DNA of 64,000 nucleotides from Dyadobacter sp. CECT 9275 (GCF_907164905.1 NZ_CAJRAF010000001.1:1213001-1277000), one strand, 5' to 3'; shown: positions 45,161 to 54,937, counted from the first letter of the stretch. Translations and numbers: made by a program. Notes: generated by a model from the letters alone, not told the origin.

Positions 45161-48100
45161 TTACAGTGCTGTATTATTAAAGGTTACAGAGTCTATCCAG
45201 AACAAGGCTTTGTTGCCTGCATCCGGATTACTGAACACCAGAAATAATTTTTGAGGAGTACTGCCTGCCGGTGCTTTCAGCGTAATATCCAGCGTTCCGT
45301 TAGCTGATACTTTTGTTTCACCGATTTTTGTGCCACCCGGGCTGCCCAAACGTACCTCCAGTGTACCGCCTGCCGAGAATTTTTCCATGACTCCGGCAGA
45401 TACCGTTAAGCTGCTAATGCCCGTCAGGTCAATATCATCAAAAGCAATGTAGCTTCCGTTTTTAGAACCGTTTACAGCTTCCAGGCCTGCCGGAGTTTTG
45501 AATTTGGTTACGTTTTTGGCCTCATCATAAGAATTCGCTAACACCTTTGAAGGACGTAATGCCACGGTTTTAGAGCCCGTGAGCGGCCCCATCAGACCGT
45601 TGCCTTTATCTGTGTAACTTGCAGTGAAAATGTAAGAGCCTTCTTTCTGTTTCGCCTGCGTAACGTAGGAACTTTTCAGAGGTTTTTTATCGACAACCTT
45701 CTCCTTCGCCAATGAAAGGATGTATTTCACCATTTCCTCGGCTTCCTCTGGTTTATGCTGCGGGTGGGCTGCCATAGCCTGTTCGCCCCAGTTTCCGCCA
45801 CCGCCTTTGATCACCTTTTCTGCAAGTGTCTTAACGGAGTTACGTTCTTTTTCGTAACGTTTAGCCACCTCTATATAAGCCGGACCGATGGATTTTTTAT
45901 TTACCGAGTGGCAGGCCTTGCAGTCGCTCAGTTCAATCAACCGTTTTCCTGTATCAAATCCAGTGTTAGCCTGGTGGCCCTGCGCCAGCTGCGTTTTGTC
46001 AAATCCTTCCAGATAATTGATGGTGAGTGTTACCTCGTCTTCCGGAATTTTTTTATTGGCCACGCTTCCGTCTTCTTTATCGGCTACGTTCACCTCGTAT
46101 TGAACGGGTTTATCGTTCCAGTAAAAGGTTTTGTTTCCTTTAATCGCAACTTCAACTTTTGGTATGGCATTACCTGCTTTAATGGTAACTTCTGAGGTAC
46201 TCGAATTTCCGGCGCTGTCAGTAACCTTCAGCACGGCAATGTACTCACCTGGTTTGGCATAAGTAAAAGTGGGGTTTGGAGAGGTGCTTTTGGGTAATCC
46301 TTTTCCGAAATTCCACTCATATTTGATGGCGTCACCGTCGTAATCCAGAGAACCTTTGGATGAGAAAGATACCTTCAAAGGAACGGCACCAATGGTGTTG
46401 TTAGCTGCCGCAACTGCTACCGGAACGCGGTTGCCCGCATTGAAGGTGATGTGCGACAAAGCGGCTTCGTCGTTCTGAGCAAACCAGTTAGGGCCGTACT
46501 CGAGCGTGTAAAGCGATCCGTCGTTAGCAAACTGCATGTCAATCGGGTGGCTGAATTTCCCGTTAGGCATGAAACGTTCAATGTTCAGCAAGTCGCCCTG
46601 TTTGTTCATGGTCACCACATTGATGTAATCACGGATCCAGTCGTAAGCAAAGAATTTGCCGTTGTAATATTCCGGAAATTTATCCTTGCTGTCTTTGAAA
46701 TCATTGTAGTAATAAACGGGCCCGGCCATAGCATTTCTCCCGCCTTTGCCTACAATGGCTCCAAACTCGGGCGAATCGGCATAGGGATACCAGATGAAAG
46801 CAGGCTGAGCAGGAGGTAATTCCTGGATACCTGTATTGTGAGGGGAATTATTGACCGGTGCTTTCGGATCAAAAGGCTTTCCGGAAGTACTGTCTGCAAA
46901 ATTAAAATCTACGTACGGTTTGTTGTCAGCAATGAAAAGCGGATATCCGAAATAGCCTGCCTTTCGTGCCTGGTTTACCTCATCATATCCTCTCGGGCCA
47001 CGTTTGGGGTTGTCGTTCGAGGCATCCGGGCCTACATCTCCCCAGTACAGGTATCCAGTATGCTGATCAACAGAAATCCGGTAGGGGTTACGCGTGCCCA
47101 TCACATAAATTTCGGGGCGGGTTTTTGGGTTGCCGGCAGGGAAAAGGTTACCCTCTGGAATATCATAAAGATTGGTTCCTCCCGGCATATTGGCCCGGCG
47201 GTCGCCATAGCGCGGTTTAATCCGAAGTACCTTTCCTCTTAAATCGTTGGTATTTGAGGAGGAATGCTGCCCGTCCCAGCCCTCACGGCCCGGACGTTCA
47301 TCAATTGGTCCGTAACCGTTTGACTGGAAGGGATTTACGTCGTCACCCGTGGACAAATACAGATTTCCTTTTGCATCCCAGGCAATGGATCCTCCCGTGT
47401 GACAGCAATCCGTACGTTTCACCGGTACTTTAAGGAATACCTCTTCGGTTGACAACAGCAGCGTATCTTTTACGTCATCATATTTGAATCTGGACAAATG
47501 CTGAGCCGTATCCGCTGCGGAGGAAGGAGGGGAATAATACAGGTAAACCAGTTTATTGGTTTTAAAATTAGGATCTATATTAATGCCCATCAGCCCGTAC
47601 TCCTGCTTACTGTAAACCGGTACATCGGCAACTACCTTTACGGTCTTTGTTTTGGGGTTATACAATTTCAGTTTCCCCTTTCTTTCGGTGAAAAGTATGC
47701 GGTGATCGTCTAGTACCACCAGTTCGGTGGGTTCATCCAACTTGTTTGCCAGTACTTTTTTGGAGAATCGATTTTCTTCCGGGCGTGTCCTGGAGTAATC
47801 GAGGCTTGAAGCCATTACGTAATTTAGCCCTCCGGTAAGATGTTTCAGGAAAACAGGATTTTCAAAAGTTGAATTTTCGTGGCCGAAGTTCGTATAAAAT
47901 GCTTTTCCGCCGTCAAATTCGTGGTACCACGACATCGGGTGGTTATCTCCCATTTTGCCATCTTTATATGATTTCTCATCGATTTTGAGGAGAACATTCA
48001 CTTTGGGATTAAAACTTTTAAAATCATAGAACTCATCCTTGATCTTCCATTTTTTTGGAAAGTCATTCATGGACGGATGATTGTCATTTACAACATAGAC

Positions 48101-48568
48101 TTCCCCTTCTTGTACATTAGGGTTGCCAGGATGGCTTGCAAAATAGGCTCCTGCAAGTTTATTGTACCATTGCCAGTCATATTCCGTATCAGCAGCGGCA
48201 TGTATTCCCACATAACCTCCTCCGGCCTGGATATAATGTTCAAAAGCATCCTGCTGTTTTTCGTTAAGGATATCTCCGGTGGTGTTCAGGAATACTATAG
48301 CGCTGTATTTTTTTAAATTCTTTTCGGTAAATAGGCCGGCATTTTCAGTAGTATCCACAGCCAGGTTCAATTGCTGTCCTAGTTTCAGCAAGGCAGCGCG
48401 GCCTGCGGGAATAGAAGCATGGCGAAAACCAGCCGTTTTGGAAAATACCAGGATACGTTTTTCAGGTGTAACTACCTGCGCATGGGCATCCAAAACCGTT
48501 AGCAACAGTACCAGCTGAAGCACGAAACGCAGGAGGGGAAAGGACTTCCGATAAAAAGTTTGAAACAT
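45161..48568 (-). CDS. ThuA / sugar dehydrogenase / PKD / cytochrome c fusion
   Basis: A 1135-aa secreted multidomain protein. Order: signal peptide; ThuA-like domain (about 35-260, RILVFSKTAGFRHASI); glucose/sorbosone dehydrogenase-like beta-propeller (about 275-700, RVGE-type strands, GGSIAWDAKGNLYLSTGDD); PKD domain (about 715-800, SLDYDGDAIKYEWNFG); cytochrome c (CKACH at 883-887, with a Met near 945); and a C-terminal beta-sandwich resembling a carbohydrate-binding module. The dehydrogenase would oxidise a sugar with PQQ or a similar cofactor and pass electrons to the attached heme. Such proteins occur widely in Bacteroidetes. It stands next to isomerase and Gfo/Idh/MocA genes. Confidence 0.9.
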   Translation of the reverse strand: MFQTFYRKSFPLLRFVLQLVLLLTVLDAHAQVVTPEKRILVFSKTAGFRHASIPAGRAALLKLGQQLNLAVDTTENAGLFTEKNLKKYSAIVFLNTTGDILNEKQQDAFEHYIQAGGGYVGIHAAADTEYDWQWYNKLAGAYFASHPGNPNVQEGEVYVVNDNHPSMNDFPKKWKIKDEFYDFKSFNPKVNVLLKIDEKSYKDGKMGDNHPMSWYHEFDGGKAFYTNFGHENSTFENPVFLKHLTGGLNYVMASSLDYSRTRPEENRFSKKVLANKLDEPTELVVLDDHRILFTERKGKLKLYNPKTKTVKVVADVPVYSKQEYGLMGINIDPNFKTNKLVYLYYSPPSSAADTAQHLSRFKYDDVKDTLLLSTEEVFLKVPVKRTDCCHTGGSIAWDAKGNLYLSTGDDVNPFQSNGYGPIDERPGREGWDGQHSSSNTNDLRGKVLRIKPRYGDRRANMPGGTNLYDIPEGNLFPAGNPKTRPEIYVMGTRNPYRISVDQHTGYLYWGDVGPDASNDNPKRGPRGYDEVNQARKAGYFGYPLFIADNKPYVDFNFADSTSGKPFDPKAPVNNSPHNTGIQELPPAQPAFIWYPYADSPEFGAIVGKGGRNAMAGPVYYYNDFKDSKDKFPEYYNGKFFAYDWIRDYINVVTMNKQGDLLNIERFMPNGKFSHPIDMQFANDGSLYTLEYGPNWFAQNDEAALSHITFNAGNRVPVAVAAANNTIGAVPLKVSFSSKGSLDYDGDAIKYEWNFGKGLPKSTSPNPTFTYAKPGEYIAVLKVTDSAGNSSTSEVTIKAGNAIPKVEVAIKGNKTFYWNDKPVQYEVNVADKEDGSVANKKIPEDEVTLTINYLEGFDKTQLAQGHQANTGFDTGKRLIELSDCKACHSVNKKSIGPAYIEVAKRYEKERNSVKTLAEKVIKGGGGNWGEQAMAAHPQHKPEEAEEMVKYILSLAKEKVVDKKPLKSSYVTQAKQKEGSYIFTASYTDKGNGLMGPLTGSKTVALRPSKVLANSYDEAKNVTKFKTPAGLEAVNGSKNGSYIAFDDIDLTGISSLTVSAGVMEKFSAGGTLEVRLGSPGGTKIGETKVSANGTLDITLKAPAGSTPQKLFLVFSNPDAGNKALFWIDSVTFNNTAL

Positions 48569-48590
48569 TAGATTTGATTCTGATTTTTGG

Positions 48591-48636
48591 TATAAAAAAA
48601 CCTATCAATCAATAAGAACGATAGGTTTTTTTTATA
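48591..48636 (-). terminator. Terminator of the isomerase gene
   Basis: Arms TATAAAAAAACCTATC / GATAGGTTTTTTTATA (near-perfect, about 16 bp) with a 13-base loop, lying past the stop of the leftward gene at 48660. Confidence 0.85.
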
Positions 48637-48659
48637 CTTGTCGTTAAAACAATTATTTG

Positions 48660-49712
48660 TTAAAGACCTAATACTTTGCGGTTAAAGGCTTCGTCTGCGC
48701 CAGTTCCGGCAAAGTCGTCAAAAGCTTTTGTAGTAACCTCAATGATATGGTCTGCAATGAAAGGTGCGCCCTCGGCCGCTCCCTGTGTCGGGGATTTGAT
48801 GCAGCATTCCCATTCCAGTACTGCCCAGCTTCCGTAGCCATACTGAGAAAGTTTTGAAAAAATTGCCGAGAAATCAACCTGTCCGTCTCCCAAAGAACGG
48901 AAACGCCCGGCACGGTCGGCCCATCCGGCAAATCCGCTGTAAACGCCCTGCTTACCTGTAGGGTTAAATTCCGCATCTTTTACATGGAAAGCCTTGATAC
49001 GATCGTGATACAGGTCAATAAACTGTAAATAATCCAGCTGTTGTAAAACGAAATGGCTCGGATCGTAGTTGATGTTGGCACGGGTATGTCCGCCAAGATA
49101 GTCGACAAACATTTCGAAGGTAGAACCGTCAAAAAGATCTTCTCCAGGGTGAAGTTCGTAAGCGACGTCCACACCATTTTCATCATAAACGTCAAGGATA
49201 GGCTTCCAGCGTGCCGCGAGTTCCTTAAACGCGGTTTCTACCAGCCCGGCCGGGCGTTGCGGCCAGGGGTACAGGAATGGCCAAGCCAAAGCTCCAGAAA
49301 AAGTTGCACTGGCTGAAAGTCCCAGGTTTTTACTTGCAATGGCCGTATACTTAAGCTGCTGGGTGGCCCATTCGGAACGTGCTTTGGGATTTTTGCGTAC
49401 TTCGGGGATAGCGAAACCATCATACATTTCATCATATACAGGGTGAGAAGCCACCAACTGCCCGATGATATGAGAGGAAAGCTCCGTTATTTCCAGCCCT
49501 TTGTCCTGGAGTTTGCCTTTTAGTTCGTCCGCGTAGGTCTGAGACTCTGCGGCAAGTTTTATATCAATAACCCTTGGATCCCAGACAGGAAGCTGCAAGC
49601 CCTTATAACCAAGGTCGGCCATATACTGCGCAATGGTATCCAGTGAATTGAACGGTGCTTCATCTCCTAAAAACTGCGCAAGGAAAATTCCGGGTCCTTT
49701 TATTGTTTTCAT
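48660..49712 (-). CDS. Sugar phosphate isomerase/epimerase family protein
   Basis: A 350-aa cytosolic TIM-barrel enzyme of the AP endonuclease 2/IolE-like superfamily. The start is taken as the Met at 49712 (MKTIKGPGIFLAQF); the Met three codons earlier is possible. Metal-site motifs are ELSSHIIGQLVASH, AYELHPGED, NINYDPSHFVLQQLD, FHVKDAEFN and AVLEWECC, in barrel order. With the two neighbouring Gfo/Idh/MocA oxidoreductases it probably handles an oxidised sugar or polyol. Substrate unknown. Confidence 0.85.
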   Translation of the reverse strand: MKTIKGPGIFLAQFLGDEAPFNSLDTIAQYMADLGYKGLQLPVWDPRVIDIKLAAESQTYADELKGKLQDKGLEITELSSHIIGQLVASHPVYDEMYDGFAIPEVRKNPKARSEWATQQLKYTAIASKNLGLSASATFSGALAWPFLYPWPQRPAGLVETAFKELAARWKPILDVYDENGVDVAYELHPGEDLFDGSTFEMFVDYLGGHTRANINYDPSHFVLQQLDYLQFIDLYHDRIKAFHVKDAEFNPTGKQGVYSGFAGWADRAGRFRSLGDGQVDFSAIFSKLSQYGYGSWAVLEWECCIKSPTQGAAEGAPFIADHIIEVTTKAFDDFAGTGADEAFNRKVLGL

Positions 49713-49745
49713 ATTGATCAATTTTGAATGGTGGAAGGATCGAAC

Positions 49746-50891
49746 CTAAACTTCAACCCATGCCTGTTTTTTGTTGCTTTCAAGAATTCTCTCGCAGATC
49801 AGAAGCTCACGATATCCATCTGCAAATGTGGGATACGTCGGATTTTCCGGCTGTTTGCCTTCTGCAATAGCGGCATATACCTCCTTGAACATCTGTTTGG
49901 AAGTATCCGGAAAGCCTTCGTTATGACCGCCTGGGAAGGTAATGAGCGAACGTACATCGGGATTCACAAGAGAAGGATCACGCATAAGCACTTCATTGCT
50001 CTTGTCACGGTTGCCGATCCACATTTCATTTGGAGCTTCGGATGTCCAGCTGAAGGTTTTTTTAGATCCTGAAATTTCCAGCGACATGCGGTTTTTACGC
50101 CCTGCCGATACCTGTGAAACGGTGATCACTCCCTTGCTGCCATTATCAAAGCGAAGCAGGACATTGGCATGATCTTCGGTTGTAATGGGTACATCGGCAT
50201 AATCCTCCGGAGTCAGCAGTTTGCCTGAATAGGTTTCAACAGGCTTTAACGGCTTTTTCCTTGTTTTGTGGATGGTATTGAAATCGGCAAGAACGGCAGT
50301 TGTTTTCAGTCCAGTGATGTATTCAAGTATGTCCATCAGGTGGGAACCAATGTCGGCAATGGCTCTTGAATCACCGGATTTATCTGGTTCCAGCCGCCAG
50401 TTATAATCTGTTTCATAAAACAGCCAGTCCTGCAGGTAAGAGCCAATGAAAGAATATATCTCTCCTAATTCCCCGTTTTCACGCATGGATTTCATCTGAC
50501 GTGCCAATGGGTAATAACGAAGGTTAAAATGAACAGCATTAACGAGCCCTGTTTTGGCTGCCAGTTCTACCAGCTCTTCTGCTTCTGCCAGATCTTTTGC
50601 CAGCGGTTTCTCACAGATCACATGTTTGCCAGCAAGTAAGGCAGCCTTTGACTGGGAATAGTGGAGGAAGTTGGGGGTACAGATATGGATAACTTCAATA
50701 TCATCCTGCAGAAGAAGTTCGTCGAAAACATAGGAACGGGATATTCCGAGCAGATCAGCCTTTTCACGAGCCAGTTCGGCGGTAACTTCGCAAAGCGCTG
50801 CAACTTCTACATTCGGAAGACGCCTTAGTGCTTCAATATGTGCGGGCCCGATGAACCCAGTACCTACGACGCCAACTTTAATTTTGTTCAT
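49746..50891 (-). CDS. Gfo/Idh/MocA family oxidoreductase
   Basis: A 381-aa NAD(P)-dependent sugar or polyol dehydrogenase. The Rossmann motif is GVVGTGFIGPAHIEAL at the N-terminus, and the conserved EKPLAKD (Lys as catalytic residue) follows. ADIGSHLMDILEYITG carries the other active-site residues. It shares the operon direction with the isomerase 34 bases downstream and the second oxidoreductase upstream. Substrate unknown. Confidence 0.88.
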   Translation of the reverse strand: MNKIKVGVVGTGFIGPAHIEALRRLPNVEVAALCEVTAELAREKADLLGISRSYVFDELLLQDDIEVIHICTPNFLHYSQSKAALLAGKHVICEKPLAKDLAEAEELVELAAKTGLVNAVHFNLRYYPLARQMKSMRENGELGEIYSFIGSYLQDWLFYETDYNWRLEPDKSGDSRAIADIGSHLMDILEYITGLKTTAVLADFNTIHKTRKKPLKPVETYSGKLLTPEDYADVPITTEDHANVLLRFDNGSKGVITVSQVSAGRKNRMSLEISGSKKTFSWTSEAPNEMWIGNRDKSNEVLMRDPSLVNPDVRSLITFPGGHNEGFPDTSKQMFKEVYAAIAEGKQPENPTYPTFADGYRELLICERILESNKKQAWVEV

Positions 50892-50983
50892 AGTTAATTA
50901 ATAATGTTTAAAGGAAAATTGATAATTCGGCGAAGATAAGAAGCCGCTTCAAATTACTGGTAATAGATTGGTCAAATATCTGG

Positions 50984-52135
50984 TTAAAAATTGAAATCGG
51001 TCCATTTCTGCTCTGACTGATTGGATGCCAGAACGGTATCAATAAACTTCATTCCTCTGAGACCATCCGCTGCAGTGGGGAAATCGTATACCGGATCAAC
51101 CGTTTTTCCTTCCAGCCTTGCTCTTACGTGAAAAGCAAAATTGCGGTACAGATTCGCAAACGCTTCAAAATAACCTTCCGGATGGCCAGCCGGAACACGC
51201 GTATGTACTTGCGCCGCCCTTGACAGGTTTCCAACGCTCGTCCGGATGATCCTGGCTCCTTGATTTGTTTTGTGGATCAGAGTATTGGGTTCCATTTGCT
51301 TCCACTGCAAACCGCCTGTTTCTCCGTATACCCGGATATTGAGGTCGTTTTCTTCCCCATTGGCGATCTGGCTGTCCTGCAGAATACCTTTTGCGCCATT
51401 GTCGAACCTTAGCAGCACATGGGCGTCATCATCCAGCACTCGGCCCTCCACAAAAATAGTGAGGTCAGCACAAAGCTGGGTAATTTTAAGGCCGGTTATA
51501 TATTCTGCAAGGTTTTCCGCATGCGTTCCGATATCCCCGAGCCCGCCTGCAGCACCAGACTTGGCCGGATCTGTGCGCCACGCAGCCTGTTTATTGCCGG
51601 TAACTTCAACCAAAGTGGATAGCCACCCCTGCGGATATTCCACGATAACCTTTCGTACTTTTCCGATCGCCCCGGAAGCTATCATCTGTTTCGCTTCTTT
51701 GACCATAGGATAGCCAGTGTAATTATGTGTCAGGCAAAAGATTAACCCCGTTTTTTCAACAAGGGCAGCAATTTCCTCGGCCTCGGCTGTATTCAGGGTA
51801 ACCGGTTTGTCGCAGACAACATGAAAACCATGTTCCAGCGCCATTTTAGAAGGACCATAGTGCACATGATTGGGAGTTACCACAGACACAAAGTCCATCC
51901 TTTCTCCCTCAGGAAGCTCTTTCTCTTTGAGGATCATCTCCTCGTAATTGTTGTAAATACGGTTTTCGGGTAAATATAACCCCCGGCCTGTTTCTTTTGA
52001 TTTCTCGGGGTCAGAGCTGAAAGCACCACATACCAGTTCAATTTCTCCATCCATTATGGCAGCACGGCGATGAACTCCACCTATAAATGCATCCAGGGAG
52101 CCACCAACCATACCCATCCTTATCTTTCGTGACAT
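50984..52135 (-). CDS. Gfo/Idh/MocA family oxidoreductase
   Basis: A 383-aa paralog of the neighbouring enzyme. The dinucleotide-binding start is GMVGGSLDAFIGGVHRRAA, followed by CDKPVTLNTAEAEEIA with the catalytic Lys and GDIGTHAENLAEYITG. First gene of the leftward set; the upstream region with an inverted repeat separates it from the divergent MFS gene. Probably sugar or inositol related; substrate not determined. Confidence 0.88.
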   Translation of the reverse strand: MSRKIRMGMVGGSLDAFIGGVHRRAAIMDGEIELVCGAFSSDPEKSKETGRGLYLPENRIYNNYEEMILKEKELPEGERMDFVSVVTPNHVHYGPSKMALEHGFHVVCDKPVTLNTAEAEEIAALVEKTGLIFCLTHNYTGYPMVKEAKQMIASGAIGKVRKVIVEYPQGWLSTLVEVTGNKQAAWRTDPAKSGAAGGLGDIGTHAENLAEYITGLKITQLCADLTIFVEGRVLDDDAHVLLRFDNGAKGILQDSQIANGEENDLNIRVYGETGGLQWKQMEPNTLIHKTNQGARIIRTSVGNLSRAAQVHTRVPAGHPEGYFEAFANLYRNFAFHVRARLEGKTVDPVYDFPTAADGLRGMKFIDTVLASNQSEQKWTDFNF

Positions 52136-52175
52136 TACGCTTGGTTTAGTGTTTAGAAAAGATTTTACATTATAA

Positions 52176-52197
52176 AAGAGTAGTATATATTACTCTT
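52176..52197. promoter_or_regulatory. Inverted repeat in the divergent promoter region
   Basis: AAGAGTA and TACTCTT are separated by 8 bases (GTATATAT). The repeat lies between the Gfo/Idh/MocA operon and the MFS gene and could be a regulator binding site. No regulator gene is next to it. Confidence 0.4.
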
Positions 52198-52355
52198 ACT
52201 TCTTACAAAGATAAATTTCTAAGGATAAAAACATATTACCGGATGCAAGAAGAGCAGTAGATTTGGTAGTATTTTGTATTTTTTGTGAAAATCCTTAGTA
52301 AAATTCCGGACAAAAAATCTTTAACCAACTTTCCATTAATAACCCTTTTTATCTC

Positions 52356-53594
52356 ATGACTCAATCTGTTAATAGCTCACGGCTTTTTAATGCAAGCTGC
52401 TTTGCGCTCATTACCACTGCTTTCTCTTTTAGTATACGGGCGGGTATACTCGCCCAACTTGGCACCGAGTTCAACCTCACCGCCGCGCAGCTTGGGTTTA
52501 TAAACTCTATGGCTTTTCTGGGTATGCCGCTCTCCATGATCATCGGTGGGCTTGTTTATCATACAATTGGTCCTAAAATCATCATGCAGGTGGCATTTTT
52601 CTGCCACGCAGTTGGAATTATCATGACTATTTACGCAGGAGCCGTAGGCGGTTACGTTGGTCTGCTGGTTTCTACTTTCTTTATCGGAATTGGCAATGGC
52701 TGTACAGAAGCAGCATGTAATCCAATGATTGCTGACAGTTATTCGGGCTTACAAATGAGCAAAATGCTGAACCGGTTTCACATGTGGTTCCCCGGAGGAA
52801 TTGTTGTTGGAGCGGTACTTTCCAAATTTATGACCGATGCCAACCTGGGCTGGCAGGCGCAAATCTGGGTAATCATGATTCCTACCATCATATATGCCGT
52901 TCTGTTTTTTGGACAAACATTTCCAAAGCCGCATATCGCAGGTGTTACTTCTATCGGTGAAAATTTAAAAGCGATGTTCTCTCCTTTATTCATTTTCATA
53001 TTCTTGTGCATGGCCCTTACCGCCATCAGTGAGTTTGGCCCGCAGCAATGGACTTCTTTGATTTTGAGTAAAAGTGGCGCGAATCCAATGCTTATTCTGG
53101 CTTTGGTTACCGGTTTAATGGCCGTAACGAGGTTCTTTGCTGCACCCATCGTCAAGACGCTGGGATCGACTGGAATTTTACTCGGCTCCGCTATTCTGGC
53201 GACCTTGGGTATTTATCTGCTCAGCACGGTTACGGGCCCAACTGCTTACCTGGCGGCTGTTGTCTTTGCATTTGGTGTGGCGCTATTCTGGCCAACCATG
53301 ATTGGCTTCGTTGCACAATACGTGCCATTGAGCGGGGCACTTGGGATGTCTATCGTTGGTGGTGTGGGTATGTTCTCAACCGCGATATTCCAGCCGATCA
53401 TCGGAGGCTGGATCGATGCTGACACTGCGGAAAAGGCGGCTCAGGGACTAACAGGTGACGAACTGGCGCTTGCTGCTGGTCAGGCAACGTTGAGCACCAT
53501 GGCTGCTTTCCCCGGAATACTGATCGTTGCCTTCGCATTCCTGTATTTCTGGATGCGTGGTAGTAAAGTTGAAGCTGCCGCTACTGCGCATTGA
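52356..53594 (+). CDS. Major facilitator superfamily transporter
   Basis: A 412-aa inner-membrane transporter with about twelve hydrophobic helices. Typical features are the early GFINSMAFLGMPLSMIIGGLVYHTIGPK (motif A position) and an aromatic-rich C-terminal half. It is divergent from the isomerase/oxidoreductase operon, which suggests import of the sugar or polyol used there. Specificity is not readable. Terminator at 53617. Confidence 0.88.
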   Translation: MTQSVNSSRLFNASCFALITTAFSFSIRAGILAQLGTEFNLTAAQLGFINSMAFLGMPLSMIIGGLVYHTIGPKIIMQVAFFCHAVGIIMTIYAGAVGGYVGLLVSTFFIGIGNGCTEAACNPMIADSYSGLQMSKMLNRFHMWFPGGIVVGAVLSKFMTDANLGWQAQIWVIMIPTIIYAVLFFGQTFPKPHIAGVTSIGENLKAMFSPLFIFIFLCMALTAISEFGPQQWTSLILSKSGANPMLILALVTGLMAVTRFFAAPIVKTLGSTGILLGSAILATLGIYLLSTVTGPTAYLAAVVFAFGVALFWPTMIGFVAQYVPLSGALGMSIVGGVGMFSTAIFQPIIGGWIDADTAEKAAQGLTGDELALAAGQATLSTMAAFPGILIVAFAFLYFWMRGSKVEAAATAH

Positions 53595-53616
53595 GCAAAA
53601 CATTGAATAGATATAC

Positions 53617-53651
53617 AAAAGAGACTGTCTTCAAAAGGGCAGTCTCTTTTT
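53617..53651 (+). terminator. Terminator of the MFS gene
   Basis: Arms AAAAGAGACTG / CAGTCTCTTTT with a 12-base loop, followed by T, 23 bases after the stop. Confidence 0.85.
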
Positions 53652-53710
53652 CGAAACAAAAAATCATAACAATTTATAACCAGGGTATTATACCAGTTTG
53701 GTTTCAAACT

Positions 53711-53767
53711 CAGGAAAAAGCCGTTCGGAAATAACAGATTATCTGTTTTCTGAACGGCTTTTTCCTG
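53711..53767 (-). terminator. Terminator of hslV
   Basis: Perfect 16-bp outer arms CAGGAAAAAGCCGTTC / GAACGGCTTTTTCCTG, with an inner AACAGA/TCTGTT stem. Past the stop of hslV. Confidence 0.85.
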
Positions 53768-53783
53768 ACTGGATGTTAATAGG

Positions 53784-54326
53784 TTATGACTGTACCTTTT
53801 GAATTATAAAATTGTGATTAGTATAAATACAGAGGTCTGCAGCCACAGTTAATCCTTCTCTTACCATTTCCTCAGCAGATAAGTGTGTGGCATGTTTCTT
53901 CAGGGCAGCCGCTGCCGACTGTGCGAAATTCCCTCCTGATCCGATAGCCGCAATACCATTTTCCGGTTCCAGTACATCTCCGGTGCCTGATATCACCAGT
54001 ATTTCTTCAGCGTTGGCCGTAATCATCATGGCTTCTAATTTTCTCAGGTAACGGTCGGTACGCCAGTCTTTTGCCAGTTCTATGGCTGCGCGTTTCATGT
54101 TTCCGCCATAGGCATTCAGTTTTTCTTCGAAGCGTTCCAATAGCGTAAAAGCATCCGCTGTTGAACCGGCAAACCCTACCAGTATTTTGCCTCCGAGTAA
54201 TGCCCTTATTTTCCTGACATTACTTTTTGCGACCGTACTTCCCATTGTAGCCTGCCCATCGGCTCCGAGTGCTACGGTTCCGTTGTGAACTATACCAAGG
54301 ACAGTTGTAGCGTGTATTTTTTCCAT
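53784..54326 (-). CDS. hslV: ATP-dependent protease subunit HslV
   Basis: A 180-aa proteasome-like peptidase. After the short propeptide MEKIHA, the chain starts with the catalytic Thr7 in TTVLGIVHNG, followed by ADGQATMG and GFAGSTADAFTLLERFE. HslV works with the ATPase HslU to degrade misfolded and regulatory proteins. hslU is not adjacent, which is common in Bacteroidetes. It follows the acetyltransferase gene by 32 bases, possibly in one transcript. Confidence 0.95.
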   Translation of the reverse strand: MEKIHATTVLGIVHNGTVALGADGQATMGSTVAKSNVRKIRALLGGKILVGFAGSTADAFTLLERFEEKLNAYGGNMKRAAIELAKDWRTDRYLRKLEAMMITANAEEILVISGTGDVLEPENGIAAIGSGGNFAQSAAAALKKHATHLSAEEMVREGLTVAADLCIYTNHNFIIQKVQS

Positions 54327-54358
54327 AAAATATGGTTCTTAATAGATGTGAAATGATA

Positions 54359-54859
54359 CTAATTATTTACGGGACTTTTCAAATGTCGGCGGCAAAAGAC
54401 GTTATCTACCTCCATGACAGGAAAGTCTATCGGTAATTGGGCTTTGTCGATTAACAGAAAATCATTTTTTTCATAAAAGCGTAAAGCGGCTTTTAGCTTG
54501 TCAATGGTTCCCAGGTAAAGCGTTCCGATTTCCGAATGGATACTATAATCAACAAGTTTGTCCAAAAGCTTCTGAGCAATACAGAATTCTTTTCCGCGAA
54601 ACTCTTTTTTGACAAACATTTTCCGGATCACTCCGCAGCGATTGCTGATTTTGATCAGGGCAATACTGCCGACCACCGTCCCGTTGTGCGTTGCGGTCCA
54701 GAATTCGCCCCCATTTTTCCGATAAAATGCATCAATCATGTATAAATCGGGCTGGTCTTTCGCCGTGATGGGGATGTTGAATTCATTTTGCTGGATTTCA
54801 AGAATCATGCTCACAAGCTCATTCTGCTGAGTGATACGGTATGGGGTAATCTCAAGCAT
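54359..54859 (-). CDS. GNAT family N-acetyltransferase
   Basis: A 166-aa acetyltransferase. Acetyl-CoA binding motif VIRKMFVKKEFRGKEFCIAQKLLD and TLYLGTIDKLKAALRFYEKNDF are typical of the fold. Acceptor unknown. On the same strand directly upstream of hslV. Confidence 0.85.
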   Translation of the reverse strand: MLEITPYRITQQNELVSMILEIQQNEFNIPITAKDQPDLYMIDAFYRKNGGEFWTATHNGTVVGSIALIKISNRCGVIRKMFVKKEFRGKEFCIAQKLLDKLVDYSIHSEIGTLYLGTIDKLKAALRFYEKNDFLLIDKAQLPIDFPVMEVDNVFCRRHLKSPVNN

Positions 54860-54907
54860 GCATATATGGAATTGGACAGGATTTTTTTCATCAATGGATA
54901 TAAAACA

Positions 54908-54937
54908 AAAGTGCCAGGCTTAAAAACCTGACACTTT
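54908..54937 (-). terminator. Terminator of the E2 gene
   Basis: Arms AAAGTGCCAGG / CCTGACACTTT (one mismatch) with an 8-base loop; on the minus strand a T-rich run follows. Lies beyond the stop at 55075. Confidence 0.65.
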
